From positions 1,488,001 to 1,552,000 of the forward strand of contig NZ_CP094534.1 in the NCBI RefSeq assembly GCF_022811645.1: a stretch of DNA of 64,000 nt, given 5' to 3'. The translations under genes and the position numbers were made by a program. Of this stretch, positions 16,671 to 25,178 are shown in pieces; the stretch's first letter is position 1, and every line of letters begins with the position of its first letter. This DNA comes from Hymenobacter monticola. Lineage in GTDB: Bacteria; Bacteroidota; Bacteroidia; Cytophagales; Hymenobacteraceae. The notes under the pieces are model-generated. The model was not told where the DNA came from. It did not search any database and saw only the letters and a program-made list of their open reading frames with translations.

Positions 16671-17552
16671 TCATCGCAGCGCCACCTCGCGCACCAGCCC
16701 GCCGATGCCCCAGAGTAGCAGCTGCTGGCGCACGGCTTCGGCCTCGGGCTTCTCGCCGAACTGGCCCACGAGCACGCGGCTGCGCTGGCGGCCATCAAGC
16801 AGCTCCTGGGCAACTTCCACTTTCAACTCGGGCAGCAAGGCTTTGATGCGGGCCTGCACGGCCGTAGCGTTGGCCGCGTCCACGAAGGAGCCGGCCTGAA
16901 TGAGGAAGCCCGCGGGGCAAGTCACTGTCTCGGCCGCGCTGATGACTTTCGACTTGGCCGTGCCGGAGGCGGCGATGAGGGCACCGTGCGCGTCCACGGC
17001 TGCCGAGTCGGCGTTCACGGCCGGAAGGTTGAGTACCGAGTAGGTAGTGAAGGCGGCGTCGGGGTTGGGGTCGGCGGCCACGAGGCCGGACAGGTTCTCG
17101 GGGGCAGTAGCCGGGCCCAGGGGCGTTTCGTCGGCCACTACTTCGGCCACCACGGTGGCGGCGCCGCATTCGGTGATGCCCAGCGGGCGGGCGGCAATTT
17201 CCGACAGGTCGAGGATGCGCTGGTGGCGGAAGGGGCCGCGGTCGGACACGCGCACGACCACCGTTTTGCCATTTTTTACGTTCGTGACCCGCAGGCGAGT
17301 GCCGAAGGGCAGGGTTTTGTGGGCGCAGGTGTACTTGTTGCGGTTGTAGCGCTCGCCGCTGGTGGTGCGTCGGCCCTGCAAACTACTCGCGTACCAGGAG
17401 GCCCGGCCGCGCAGCACGGTGGTGCTGACGCTGGGGGCAGATGCTGCCTTGGAGCCACGGGCGGTGGCATGCGCCGGAGCGCTCAGGAAAGACAGCAGAA
17501 AGATGAAGCAACTGGAAAGGACGAGTAAAGCAGAGCGACGAAATAAAATCAT
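16671..17552 (-). CDS. RlpA-like protein with DPBB and SPOR domains
   Basis: 293 residues from ATG at 17552. A signal peptide (MILFRRSALLVLSSCFIFLLS) is followed by a double-psi beta-barrel domain (about 45-130: GRASWYASSLQGRRTTSGER, THKTLPFG-type segment LPFGTRLRVTN, VRVSDRGPF, RILDLSEIAARPLGI), a linker, and a C-terminal SPOR domain (about 215-290: FLIQAGSFVDAANA...VLVGQFGEKPEAEAVRQQL) that binds denuded glycan strands at the septum. RlpA proteins of some bacteria are lytic transglycosylases acting in daughter cell separation; activity here is inferred. A TATGTTTG box at 17577-17584 may be its -7 promoter element. Confidence 0.88.
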   Translation of the reverse strand: MILFRRSALLVLSSCFIFLLSFLSAPAHATARGSKAASAPSVSTTVLRGRASWYASSLQGRRTTSGERYNRNKYTCAHKTLPFGTRLRVTNVKNGKTVVVRVSDRGPFRHQRILDLSEIAARPLGITECGAATVVAEVVADETPLGPATAPENLSGLVAADPNPDAAFTTYSVLNLPAVNADSAAVDAHGALIAASGTAKSKVISAAETVTCPAGFLIQAGSFVDAANATAVQARIKALLPELKVEVAQELLDGRQRSRVLVGQFGEKPEAEAVRQQLLLWGIGGLVREVALR

Positions 17553-17899
17553 GCGTTTTGCAGATGGTGAGCAAAACAAACATAGGCCTACCCGCCTAGG
17601 CAATTGCTAAGTTTTCCATCCAGCTACTAATTGCATTGGTTGAAAAATTGTCCTATTTCCATAAAACTTGCATTTAATTAACCTTCATCTTGGCCGGAAA
17701 TGTAGCCGTGAGGCGGCGTGAAACTATATTTTCTCAAAACCAGCCCTAGCCATTGCGCAGGTGCGAAAATTAGATTATGCGACGGGTATAAAATTCGGGC
17801 ATCGGCCCGCCAGACATCTTTGAAACCTGGTTGCACAAGTCCAGCTTTTTTCGTATGGGCCTTGCCGGCCCGCCGGCACCTGAACCGTACCTTTGCCCC
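17553..17899. other. AT-rich divergent control region
   Basis: 347 bases between the divergent RlpA and DUF72 genes. On the minus strand TATGTTTG (17577-17584) with TTG at 17601-17603 is a weak RlpA promoter (spacing only 16). On the plus strand the DUF72 promoter lies at 17862-17895. The part 17630-17780 is AT-rich without recognisable genes or repeats. Confidence 0.5.
17862..17895 (+). promoter_or_regulatory. Promoter of the DUF72 gene, -7 box four bases before ATG
   Basis: TACCTTTG at 17888-17895 is a perfect TAnnTTTG box. TTG at 17862-17864 lies 23 bases upstream. The ATG at 17900 follows after only four bases, predicting a leaderless transcript and fixing the start codon. Confidence 0.6.
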
Positions 17900-18817
17900 A
17901 TGGATTTTGGCCGCTTGCCCGACCTGCGCTACGTTGATTTTCGGCTGCCGCCCGACCACCCCGAAACGGCCCGCGTGCTGGCCAAGGCCCGTCCCGCGCA
18001 GCCCGCGCCCGCCCGCCTGCACGTGGGCTGCCCCATCTGGACCAACAAGGAATGGCTGGGCAGCTACTTCCCGGCCGGCATCAAGGAGCCCGACTACCTG
18101 CACTATTACGCCCAGCAGTTCAACAGCATTGAGCTGAATACCACGCATTACCGCATTCCTGACGCGGCCACCGTGCGGCGCTGGCGCGAAGCCGTGGGGC
18201 CCACGTTTAAGTTTTGCCCCAAGCTGCCGCGCAGCATCAGCCACGAGCGGGAGCTGTTTCAGGCCGACGACCTGGTGGTGACCATGGCGCGGGCCTACGA
18301 GGCACTGGGCGAGAACCTGGGCTGGGCGTTTCTGCAGCTGCCGCCGCATTTCGGCCCCGAGCACCTGCCGCGGCTGGAGCGTTTTCTGCTCGACTTTCCC
18401 GAAACCGTGCCCTTGGCCGTGGAGCTGCGCCACCCGCGCTGGTACGCCGACCGGGGGCTGGCCGATGCTGTGTTCGCCACCTTCGAAGCCCTGAACAAGA
18501 CGCTGGTGATAACCGACGTGGCCGGCCGGCGCGACGTGCTGCCCATGCGCCTGACCACGCCCGTGGCATTTATCCGCTTCAACGGCCACGGCCTGCATAG
18601 CACCGATTACGAGCGCGCCGACGCCTGGGCCGAGCGCCTGGCCGCCTGGGTGGCCCAGGGCATCCACGACATCTACTTTTTCATCCACCAGAAAGACGTG
18701 CGCCACGCTCCGGTTTTTGCGCAGTATTTTCTGGAAAAGGTGCGCCTGTTGACGGGTATTGTAGTGGCGCCGCCTTTCATTATTCCGCAGCCGGTGCAGG
18801 GAAATTTGTTTGGGTAG
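17900..18817 (+). CDS. DUF72 family protein (TIM-barrel, YecE-like)
   Basis: 305 residues. DUF72/YecE proteins have a TIM-barrel fold related to Xyl-isomerase-like enzymes but no assigned reaction. Family segments visible here are LHVGCPIWTNKEWLGSYFP, YAQQFNSIELNTTHYRIP, FKFCPKLPRSISHER, FLQLPPHFGPEHLPRLERFL, LAVELRHPRWY, VITDVAGRRDVLPM and FIRFNGHGLHSTDY, ending with IYFFIHQKDVRHAP. An in-frame extension upstream to 17831 is not used because the promoter box lies inside it. Monocistronic; its stop is two bases from the A2 palindrome. Confidence 0.85.
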   Translation: MDFGRLPDLRYVDFRLPPDHPETARVLAKARPAQPAPARLHVGCPIWTNKEWLGSYFPAGIKEPDYLHYYAQQFNSIELNTTHYRIPDAATVRRWREAVGPTFKFCPKLPRSISHERELFQADDLVVTMARAYEALGENLGWAFLQLPPHFGPEHLPRLERFLLDFPETVPLAVELRHPRWYADRGLADAVFATFEALNKTLVITDVAGRRDVLPMRLTTPVAFIRFNGHGLHSTDYERADAWAERLAAWVAQGIHDIYFFIHQKDVRHAPVFAQYFLEKVRLLTGIVVAPPFIIPQPVQGNLFG

Positions 18818-18819
18818 AA

Positions 18820-18900
18820 CGTGTACCCCGATGCTCCCGCTTCGGCCCGTATGAACGATTGATGTTCAAGCGGGCCGAAGCGGGAGCATCGGGGTACACG
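18820..18900. repeat. Family A palindromic element (copy A2) between convergent genes
   Basis: Perfect 30 bp arms at 18820-18849 and 18871-18900 enclose 21 bases that contain a further TGAAC/GTTCA dyad. The arm CGTGTACCCCGATGCTCCCG is closely related to the A1 arm at 321-348. It fills the gap between the convergent DUF72 stop (18817) and GDSL esterase stop (18906). Confidence 0.9.
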
Positions 18901-18905
18901 TGCTG

Positions 18906-19496
18906 CTACGAGCTAACCGGCTGCTGCAGCAGCGGCCCCAGCACCTGCCACACGTTTTCGGCCAGGATTTTCTGGCCTGCGGGGTTGGGGTGCACGCCGT
19001 CGGGCAGGTTGAGCTCGCGGCGGCCCAGCACGCCTTGCAGCAGGAAAGGCACAAAGGGCAAGCTGTTTTTCTCAGCCAGGGTGCGGAACAGGGCTTTGAA
19101 TTCGGCGGCGTAGTGGGCCAGGCGGTGGCCGCCCAGCGGGCCCAGGTCGAAGGGAAACTCCAGGCCGGCCAGCACCAGTTGGGCCTGCGGATACTGGCGC
19201 CGCACGGCGTCGATGATGAATTGCAGGTTTTGGGTGGTTTCGCGCACCGGAATGCCGCGGATGCCGTCATTAGCGCCGAGGGCCAGCACGAACACATCGA
19301 CCGGATGGCGCGCCAGCACCGAAGCCAGGCGCTGGCGCCCGCCGGCACTGGTTTCGCCGCTCACGCCGTAATTGTAGGCTTTATAAGAAAGGTGTTGCTC
19401 GTCGAGGCGCTGCTGCAGCAGCGAGGGGAAGCTTTCGGAAGCGCGCAGGCCGTGGCCAGCGGTGAGGCTGTCGCCAAAGAAGATGATGTTTTTCAT
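18906..19496 (-). CDS. Arylesterase / lysophospholipase L1-like GDSL hydrolase (TesA type)
   Basis: A 196-residue SGNH-fold esterase. Block I FFGDSLTAGHGL carries the nucleophilic Ser near residue 10, block II contains GVSGETSAGG (oxyanion Gly), block III LALGANDG (Asn), and block V DGVHPNPAG supplies the Asp-His pair. TesA-type enzymes split thioesters, arylesters and lysophospholipids. There is no signal peptide, so unlike E. coli TesA it should be cytoplasmic. The start directly before the block I strand is the only reasonable one. Confidence 0.88.
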   Translation of the reverse strand: MKNIIFFGDSLTAGHGLRASESFPSLLQQRLDEQHLSYKAYNYGVSGETSAGGRQRLASVLARHPVDVFVLALGANDGIRGIPVRETTQNLQFIIDAVRRQYPQAQLVLAGLEFPFDLGPLGGHRLAHYAAEFKALFRTLAEKNSLPFVPFLLQGVLGRRELNLPDGVHPNPAGQKILAENVWQVLGPLLQQPVSS

Positions 19497-19554
19497 ACCT
19501 GCTTTTTAACAGCTTGGAGGCCGGTTTCGTGCCGGAGCGACCTGCTAAAAAGCG

Positions 19555-19645
19555 CGTCATGCTGAGCGCAGCCGAAGCATCTCGCGTGCGGCAGTAGCTT
19601 ATTTACTCTCGCGGTAGAGATGTTTCGGCTGCGCTCAGCATGACG
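19555..19645. repeat. Family B inverted repeat (copy B1)
   Basis: Arms of 29 bp at 19555-19583 and 19617-19645 with one mismatch (core TGCTGAGCGCAGCCGAAGCA). It lies between the co-directional GDSL and DUF4286 genes. A second copy is at 50732-50834. Confidence 0.88.
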
Positions 19646-19667
19646 TGCTAATAAACCTTCGGCCGGC

Positions 19668-19970
19668 TTATTCCACCACCTCCAGCATGGTGCGGAAGGA
19701 GTGGTAGCGGCCGGCGAAATGCTTGTCCATATCGGCGCGCAGGGCGGGGGCGCACACGTTTTGGTAGGCTTCGAGCTGCTCCAGGCTGATGCAGTAGTAC
19801 TGAGCGGCGTAGGTGACGCCGTTGTCTTCCTCGTTGAGCATGCGCAAGAGCTGGCTCTTGATGAAAAAGCCGCTTTCCATCACCTCGGGCATGTGGGTGG
19901 TGCGCATATAGTCCAGCCATTCATCGGCTACGGCGGGGTCGATGCTGCTGGTGACGTTGTAGAGAATCAT
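19668..19970 (-). CDS. DUF4286 family protein
   Basis: A 100-residue protein with the DUF4286 pattern: MILYNVTSSIDPAVADEWLD, then THMPEVMESGFF, then the strand TYAAQYYCIS and FAGRYHSFRTMLEVV at the C-terminus. The fold is expected to be a ferredoxin-like dimeric alpha/beta barrel as in small monooxygenase-type proteins, but no activity is known. Length is complete. It stands between the B1 and H repeats, so it is probably an independent gene. Confidence 0.8.
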   Translation of the reverse strand: MILYNVTSSIDPAVADEWLDYMRTTHMPEVMESGFFIKSQLLRMLNEEDNGVTYAAQYYCISLEQLEAYQNVCAPALRADMDKHFAGRYHSFRTMLEVVE

Positions 19971-19975
19971 GGGGG

Positions 19976-20080
19976 CAATGAGTGAATGAGCGAATGGCTG
20001 AATAGGGTGAATGAATCAGGCGCGTAGAATGAAGAGTGAAAATCATTCACCCATTCACTCCTTCGCCGATTCACTCATTG
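19976..20080. repeat. Family H imperfect inverted repeat built of GAATG words
   Basis: The left part 19976-20017 and right part 20041-20080 are imperfect inverse copies. Both consist of repeated (A/G)TGAATG-like words, with one strand poor in C. It separates the DUF4286 start (19970) from the stop of the DUF6526 gene (20083). Confidence 0.65.
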
Positions 20081-20082
20081 AA

Positions 20083-20529
20083 TCAGACGCGCATGGTGTC
20101 GAACTGAAAATCGGTAATACGGGCCTGAATGTCTTTGGGCGAAAGCTTTTCCGAAGCGGCGGCTTGGGCCAGGGCGGGCAATTCGGCGTCGCCGGCCAGG
20201 CGCAGGCTCAGGATTTGCTTGAGTGTGAGCTGCTTTTCCAACTCGGCGAAACGCCGGCCGCTCACTTCAAAATAGCGCTGACGCACCTCAAGCCGGCAGA
20301 TGCGGTCCTGCAATTGCAGGGCGTAGTGCTGGCGTAGCATCACGAGCACACCCAGTCCGATGACGGCCAGCGCGGCCACCGTGAACCACAGCCGGGCTAT
20401 CTGGTCGTCATCGCCGGCCACTTTGGTGTAGCGCGTGATGGCGTAGCCGGCCATGAGCAAGGCCAGCGGCATCAGCACGAAATGGTGCCACGGGTAATAC
20501 ATGGGGGTGTTTTTGGTGGGCGTGGCCAT
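20083..20529 (-). CDS. DUF6526 family membrane protein
   Basis: 148 residues from ATG at 20529. Two membrane helices (HFVLMPLALLMAGYAI and LWFTVAALAVIGLGVLVML) are followed by a cytoplasmic helical part with QLQDRICRLEVRQRYFEVSG and LTLKQILSLRLAGDAELPAL, the pattern of DUF6526 proteins of Bacteroidota. Function unknown. The longer frame to 20589 adds a proline-rich stretch absent from the family pattern. A TACTTTCG box at 20553-20560 is one base off the -7 consensus. Confidence 0.75.
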   Translation of the reverse strand: MATPTKNTPMYYPWHHFVLMPLALLMAGYAITRYTKVAGDDDQIARLWFTVAALAVIGLGVLVMLRQHYALQLQDRICRLEVRQRYFEVSGRRFAELEKQLTLKQILSLRLAGDAELPALAQAAASEKLSPKDIQARITDFQFDTMRV

Positions 20530-20587
20530 GCGGGGAAAAGGCGTTTGGTGAGCGAAAGTAGGGGAGGCGCCGGAGAAGCCGGGCAAC

Positions 20588-20612
20588 AAAAAACTCCGAC
20601 CGGAGCCGGAGT
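20588..20612 (-). terminator. Terminator of the coiled-coil exported protein gene
   Basis: On the minus strand ACTCCG (20612-20607) pairs with CGGAGT (20598-20593) and is followed by a run of six T. Confidence 0.75.
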
Positions 20613-20644
20613 CTTTTATCAGATACGACGAAGCGGTGCCGCTG

Positions 20645-21049
20645 TTACTTCATTTCCTTGGCGCGCTTCTTTTCGGCGCGGGCCAGGGCACGGGCGGTGC
20701 GCTCCTGCTTCTGGGCTTCTTTGGCTGCGTCGCGCTGCTGGCTAAGCTGAGCTTTCTGCGCTTTTTCCTGGGCGCGCTGGTCGCGGAGCTGCTGTTTCAG
20801 GTCGGCTTGCTGGTTGGCGTTTGTCTTGAGTTGGTTGCGCGTGTCGCGGGCGGCTTGGTCGGAGTTGCTGCTTTGTTGCTTCTGGGCTTCGTAGGCGGCT
20901 TTGGCGTCGGTGGCGCGCTGGGCCTGCTGCTCGGGCGTGAGGGGCAGGGCGGCCGGTTCGGTAGTGGGGGCCGGCGTGGTTTGGGCGCTGGCGACGGTGG
21001 CCGTGGCCAGGGCGGCGAAGAGGGCCGCGCCGAAAAGGAGGTTTTTCAT
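20645..21049 (-). CDS. Exported coiled-coil protein, Ala/Gln/Lys-rich
   Basis: 134 residues. A clear signal peptide (MKNLLFGAALFAALATATVASA) is followed by a short Thr/Pro linker (TTPAPTTEPAALPLTPEQQ) and a long uninterrupted charged helix rich in A, Q, K and R to the C-terminus (KQQLRDQRAQEKAQKAQLSQ). It is predicted to be a soluble periplasmic coiled coil. I know no family name; such proteins are common in Hymenobacter-like genomes. Start is fixed by the signal peptide. Confidence 0.75.
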   Translation of the reverse strand: MKNLLFGAALFAALATATVASAQTTPAPTTEPAALPLTPEQQAQRATDAKAAYEAQKQQSSNSDQAARDTRNQLKTNANQQADLKQQLRDQRAQEKAQKAQLSQQRDAAKEAQKQERTARALARAEKKRAKEMK

Positions 21050-21358
21050 GGGAAGTGGTCACGGCCAGCCAACGGCTAACTGTTCCTTCAAACGCAGGAC
21101 CCCGGGCTAAGTTGGTTATTTATTGATTTTCAATTAGTTTATTGTTTTCATGCGGGCGAGGTGCTTGCTGTGGCCCAGGGGCAGGCCGATGACAGTAATA
21201 CGCAGCTGTACCGGGAATATAACTGAGGGGCGGCCTGGAGCGGCGCTGCTTGCGGCGGCACCGCGCCCAATCCGGCCAGTGCCAGCAAGTCAGTGTCGTG
21301 GTCGCCCTATGCAATACCCGTATACTTGTGGCTACTCTCCACATTTTCGGCTCTTGTT
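21050..21358. other. Divergent intergenic region
   Basis: 309 bases between divergent starts. The part 21110-21150 is AT-rich. TATACTTG at 21321-21328 differs by one base from the TAnnTTTG box and could serve the plus-strand gene. Two short overlapping plus-strand frames here do not look coding. No RNA gene or repeat is seen. Confidence 0.4.
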
Positions 21359-23878
21359 ATGAAACCTTGGCGCTTATTCCTGGCGGTGGCTGCCCCAGCC
21401 GCATTCGCAGCTTTTCAGTTGCCTCCCGATGATTTCGGGCAGCGACTCGCGCAGCAGCTGCGGCGCTTTTATGCCCTCACCAGCCCGGAAAAAGTGTACT
21501 TGCAACTGGACCGTGACGCGTATGCCGCCGGCGAAACCATCTGGTGCAAGGGGTACGTAACCGGGGCCGCGCCTCTGCTGGCCGACAGCCTCAGCCAAGT
21601 GCTTTATGTTGACGTGGTTGGGCCCGACCAGAAGCTGCTCCTGCACCACGCCCTGGCAGTGCAGGATGGCGGCGCCCCGGGCAGCTTGCTGCTGCCGCCC
21701 AACCTGCCCGAAGGCCTCTACACGCTGCGCGCCTACACCAGCTGGATGCGCAACACACCCGACTATATCTTCAGCCGCGTAGTGCCGGTGGTGGGCGCCG
21801 CGGGGGCCGCGGCCAAGGCTTCCGAGAGAAAGCCAATGGCTACGGCCGGCGCGGTGCAATTCTTCCCCGAAGGCGGCGAACTGGTGGCGGGGCTGCCGAG
21901 CACCGTCGCGTTCAAGGCCACCGATGCCAGCGGCCGCGGCATTGGGGTGCAGGGCACGGTGCAGGACGAGCAGGGCGCGGTGGTAGCCCAGTTGCGCAGC
22001 CAGCACCTGGGCATGGGCCGCTTCGAGCTGCAGCCCGCGCCCGGCCGTCGCTACACGGCCCGCCTCCGCTTCGCTGGCGGCCAGGAGGCCACGTACCCGC
22101 TGCCCGCGGCCCAGCCGGCCGGGTTTACCCTGCAGGTGCAGGAGCGGGCCGATGCTTTCCAGGTGCTGGTGCGCCGCAAAGCCGGCCCCGGCGAGGCGGC
22201 CGAGCGCGTGGCCCTGGCCGCCCACGTCCAGAACACCCTGGCCTACGCGGGACAGGCCGAGGTGAGCGAGGGCCGGCCCCTGGAACTGGCCGTGCCCAAA
22301 AAGAACTTGCCGGCGGGCATTTTGCACGTTACCCTGTTTGACGGGCAGCAGGTGGCCCGCTGCGAGCGGCTGAGCTTTCACGACCCCGGCCCCGGCGCCC
22401 GGCTGCGCGTGCAGCCCGACAAAGCCGCGTACGGCCCGCACGAAAAAGTCACGCTGCAGGTATCGGCCCAGGACGCGGCCGGGCGTCCGCTGGCCGGCAA
22501 CTTCGCCCTGGCCGTGACCGACGCGGCCGCCCCCGCGCTGGCCCACGGCTCGGATATTCGCACCGCACTGCTGCTGACCGCCGACCTGCAGGGGCCGGTG
22601 GAACAGCCCGGCTATTATTTCGCTGACCGCAGCGCTGCCACCGGCCGCGCCCTCGACGATTTGCTGCTCACGCAGGGCTGGCGGCGCTTCGTGTGGAAGG
22701 CCGTGCTGGCCAATCAGTGGCCGGAAACCAGCTACCCGCGCGAGCTGGGGCCCAGCCTCAGCGGCCGCGTCGTAGACAAGCGCCTGGCGCCGGTGCCCGG
22801 TGCCACCGTCAGCCTCACCCGCTTGCGACCCGTGCAGGTGCACGAAGTGCAAACCGATGGGCAGGGCCGCTTTTCGTTCACCGGCTTTTCGGGGCAGGAT
22901 TCGGCAGCCGTGCGCATGGTGGCCCAACCCGCGAAGGGCGTCCGGCACCCGCAATTGCTGCTCGATGACAACGTGCTGGCTGTTTCGGCCACCTCCGGGG
23001 CGCTTTGGCCCTGGGCCGCCGACAGCGCCGGGCAGGGTTTTGCATCGATGCAGAAGCAAGTAGCAGCCTACCAGGGCCGGAGCGTCCTGCTGGGCGAGGT
23101 GCAGGTGCAGCGTGCGCCGCAAGCTCCGCTAACCGACACCCGCCGCATCTACAACCGCCCCGACGTCACCATTCTGACCAAAGACATACCGGGCATTGCC
23201 ACCTACCAAAATGTGTTGCAGATTCTGCAAGGCCGGGTGTCGGGCCTCAGCGTGACCGGTAGCCAGGACAACCTGCGCATCACCATGCGCGGCAGGAGCA
23301 GCACCGAGCAAACCCGCCTGGGCCCGGCGCTGCAGGCCGCTTCGAACGCAGCCGGCGGACGCATGCGCCCGGCGCCGGTGACCGAGCCCAGCAACGAGGG
23401 GACCAACTTGCCGCTGCTGCTCCTCGACGGGGTGCCCGTGAGCAGCAGCCTGCTTGCCACCGTGCCCCTCGTCGACTTTGAGGCGGTGGAGGTGCTGCGC
23501 CCGGGGTCGGCGGCCATTTTTGGCGAGCGGGGCGGGGCCGGGGCCATTTCCTTTCTGACCAAACACGGCAACCCCAACTACGTACCCGGCGCCGAACCCG
23601 CCCCCACCGTGCGCCCGCCGCTGTATGCGCCGCCGCGCCTGCAACGGGTGCGCGAGTTCTACAGCCCCGCCACGGGCGCCGCGGCCCCCGCAGACGGGCG
23701 CAGCAGCGCCACGCTCTACTGGAACGCCGGGGTGCGCACCGGCGCCAACGGCACGGCCACGGTGACCTTCGTGAGCGCCGACAAGGCCGGCCGCTTCCGC
23801 ATCGTGACGGAAGGGCTGACGCAGCAGGGGGAGCCGGTGCGTACCACGAGCCAGTTTCAGGTAGGAACTCCGAAGTAG
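21359..23878 (+). CDS. Macroglobulin-domain protein with carboxypeptidase-like and TonB-plug domains but no barrel
   Basis: 839 residues from ATG at 21359, giving a signal peptide (MKPWRLFLAVAAPAAFAAF). Domains in order: an alpha-2-macroglobulin MG2-like region (about 45-160, KVYLQLDRDAYAAGETIWCK), further MG-like beta domains with FFPEGGELVAGLPSTVAFKA, a carboxypeptidase regulatory-like domain (about 465-540, SLSGRVVDKRLAPVPGATVS) and a TonB-receptor plug domain (about 600-740, LQGRVSGLSVTGSQDNLRI and LLLLDGVPVSS). No beta-barrel follows, only about 100 residues of one more beta domain. Such fusions are frequent in Bacteroidota near TonB systems; a role in surface or envelope protein assembly is guessed, not shown. 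Confidence 0.82.
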   Translation: MKPWRLFLAVAAPAAFAAFQLPPDDFGQRLAQQLRRFYALTSPEKVYLQLDRDAYAAGETIWCKGYVTGAAPLLADSLSQVLYVDVVGPDQKLLLHHALAVQDGGAPGSLLLPPNLPEGLYTLRAYTSWMRNTPDYIFSRVVPVVGAAGAAAKASERKPMATAGAVQFFPEGGELVAGLPSTVAFKATDASGRGIGVQGTVQDEQGAVVAQLRSQHLGMGRFELQPAPGRRYTARLRFAGGQEATYPLPAAQPAGFTLQVQERADAFQVLVRRKAGPGEAAERVALAAHVQNTLAYAGQAEVSEGRPLELAVPKKNLPAGILHVTLFDGQQVARCERLSFHDPGPGARLRVQPDKAAYGPHEKVTLQVSAQDAAGRPLAGNFALAVTDAAAPALAHGSDIRTALLLTADLQGPVEQPGYYFADRSAATGRALDDLLLTQGWRRFVWKAVLANQWPETSYPRELGPSLSGRVVDKRLAPVPGATVSLTRLRPVQVHEVQTDGQGRFSFTGFSGQDSAAVRMVAQPAKGVRHPQLLLDDNVLAVSATSGALWPWAADSAGQGFASMQKQVAAYQGRSVLLGEVQVQRAPQAPLTDTRRIYNRPDVTILTKDIPGIATYQNVLQILQGRVSGLSVTGSQDNLRITMRGRSSTEQTRLGPALQAASNAAGGRMRPAPVTEPSNEGTNLPLLLLDGVPVSSSLLATVPLVDFEAVEVLRPGSAAIFGERGGAGAISFLTKHGNPNYVPGAEPAPTVRPPLYAPPRLQRVREFYSPATGAAAPADGRSSATLYWNAGVRTGANGTATVTFVSADKAGRFRIVTEGLTQQGEPVRTTSQFQVGTPK

Positions 23879-23918
23879 GCCCGTCCGGATTGCGCCACCA
23901 CGAAGCCCGTTGCGAAGG

Positions 23919-25169
23919 CTATTCCTCTACATAGTCCAGGTCTTTGTGAAAGCTCTCGGGCAGGGTGCTCACGGCCCAGAAGGCCACCAGCAGCGAGAGC
24001 CCGCCCAGCACCGCCGCGCCCGGCAGGCGGCCGCCCAGGTGCGCCTCGGCCCAGCGGAAGGCCGGTACCAGCGCCACCACCGAGCCGCGGGCAAAGTTGG
24101 GCGCCGTGGTGGCCACCGTGGCCCGCAGGTTGGTGCCAAACTGCTCGGCCGCCACCGTCACGAACAAAGCCCAGAAGCCCACCGAAATGCCCATCAGGAA
24201 GCAGACAGCATAGAAAGTAGTTTGCGACACGCCGCGCAGTCCGAATAAATACACGCCCACCATCAGCCCGCAAAAGGCCAGGAAGAGCTGCAAGGCGCGG
24301 TTGCGCGAGCGCAGCAGCTGGCTGAGCGCGCCGCTGGCAAAGTCGCCAAATACCAGCCCGAAGTAGCACCAGAACACTGCCAGCCCGGCCGACAGCGGCG
24401 CCGGCCCCGGCTGCACGCCCAGCGCCTCGCCAAACTCGGGCGCGAAGGTGATGAGGATGCCCACCACAAACCACAGCGGCACCCCAATCAGCAGGCAGCG
24501 CAGGTAGCGCCCCAGCCGGGCGCCGTTGGTAAACAGGCTGAAGAAGTTGCCCCGGCTGACGTGCGCGGCTGCCTGTGCCTTCTGGAACATGCCCGACTCG
24601 AACACGCTCACGCGCAGCAGCAGCAGCGCCAGGCCCAGGCCGCCGCCCACGAAATAGGCGTTGCGCCAGCCCCACCGGTCGCCCACCCAGTAGCCGAGCA
24701 GCGCGCCGCTCACGCCCACAGTGGCCACTATCATGGTGCCGTAGCCGCGCTTGTCCTGCGGCAGGCTTTCGCTCACGAGGGTGATGCCCGCGCCCAGCTC
24801 GCCGGCCAGCCCGATGCCGGCAATAAGCCGCAGCCAGGCATACTGGTCGAGGGTTTGAACGAAGCCGTTGGCGATGTTGGCCAGCGAGTAGAGCAAGATG
24901 GAGCCAAACAGCACCGACAGCCGGCCCTTTTTATCGCCCAGAATGCCCCACAGGATGCCGCCGAGCAGCATGCCGCCCATCTGCATCGAAATCAGGTACT
25001 CGCCTTGGGTTTTGAGGGCTTCTTTGCCCACCACGCCCAGCGAAGTGAGGCTGCCGACGCGCACGATGCTAAAGAGAATCAGGTCGTAGATATCAACGAA
25101 ATAGCCCAGCGCCGCCACGATGACAGCGGCGGTGAGAACGGTGGATTTGGTGGGTGGGGAGGCTTGCAT
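23919..25169 (-). CDS. MFS transporter (metabolite:H+ symporter type)
   Basis: 416 residues with about 12 membrane helices. The MFS loop 2-3 motif appears as GILGDKKGRLSVLFGSILLY and a repeat in loop 8-9 is degenerate. GLAGELGAGITLVSESLPQDKRG resembles the metabolite:H+ symporter group (shikimate, proline/betaine, dicarboxylate carriers), but the substrate cannot be stated. ATG at 25169 is chosen; the upstream extension runs into the D2 repeat. On the minus strand TACATTTC followed by four bases precedes this ATG, and its TA comes from the end of the D2 arm. Confidence 0.85.
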   Translation of the reverse strand: MQASPPTKSTVLTAAVIVAALGYFVDIYDLILFSIVRVGSLTSLGVVGKEALKTQGEYLISMQMGGMLLGGILWGILGDKKGRLSVLFGSILLYSLANIANGFVQTLDQYAWLRLIAGIGLAGELGAGITLVSESLPQDKRGYGTMIVATVGVSGALLGYWVGDRWGWRNAYFVGGGLGLALLLLRVSVFESGMFQKAQAAAHVSRGNFFSLFTNGARLGRYLRCLLIGVPLWFVVGILITFAPEFGEALGVQPGPAPLSAGLAVFWCYFGLVFGDFASGALSQLLRSRNRALQLFLAFCGLMVGVYLFGLRGVSQTTFYAVCFLMGISVGFWALFVTVAAEQFGTNLRATVATTAPNFARGSVVALVPAFRWAEAHLGGRLPGAAVLGGLSLLVAFWAVSTLPESFHKDLDYVEE

Positions 25170-25178
25170 GGCCGAAAT

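Noticed and set aside
16541..16813. Small frames in the family F repeat
   Set aside because: They run through the palindrome and into the RlpA gene in another frame; not coding.
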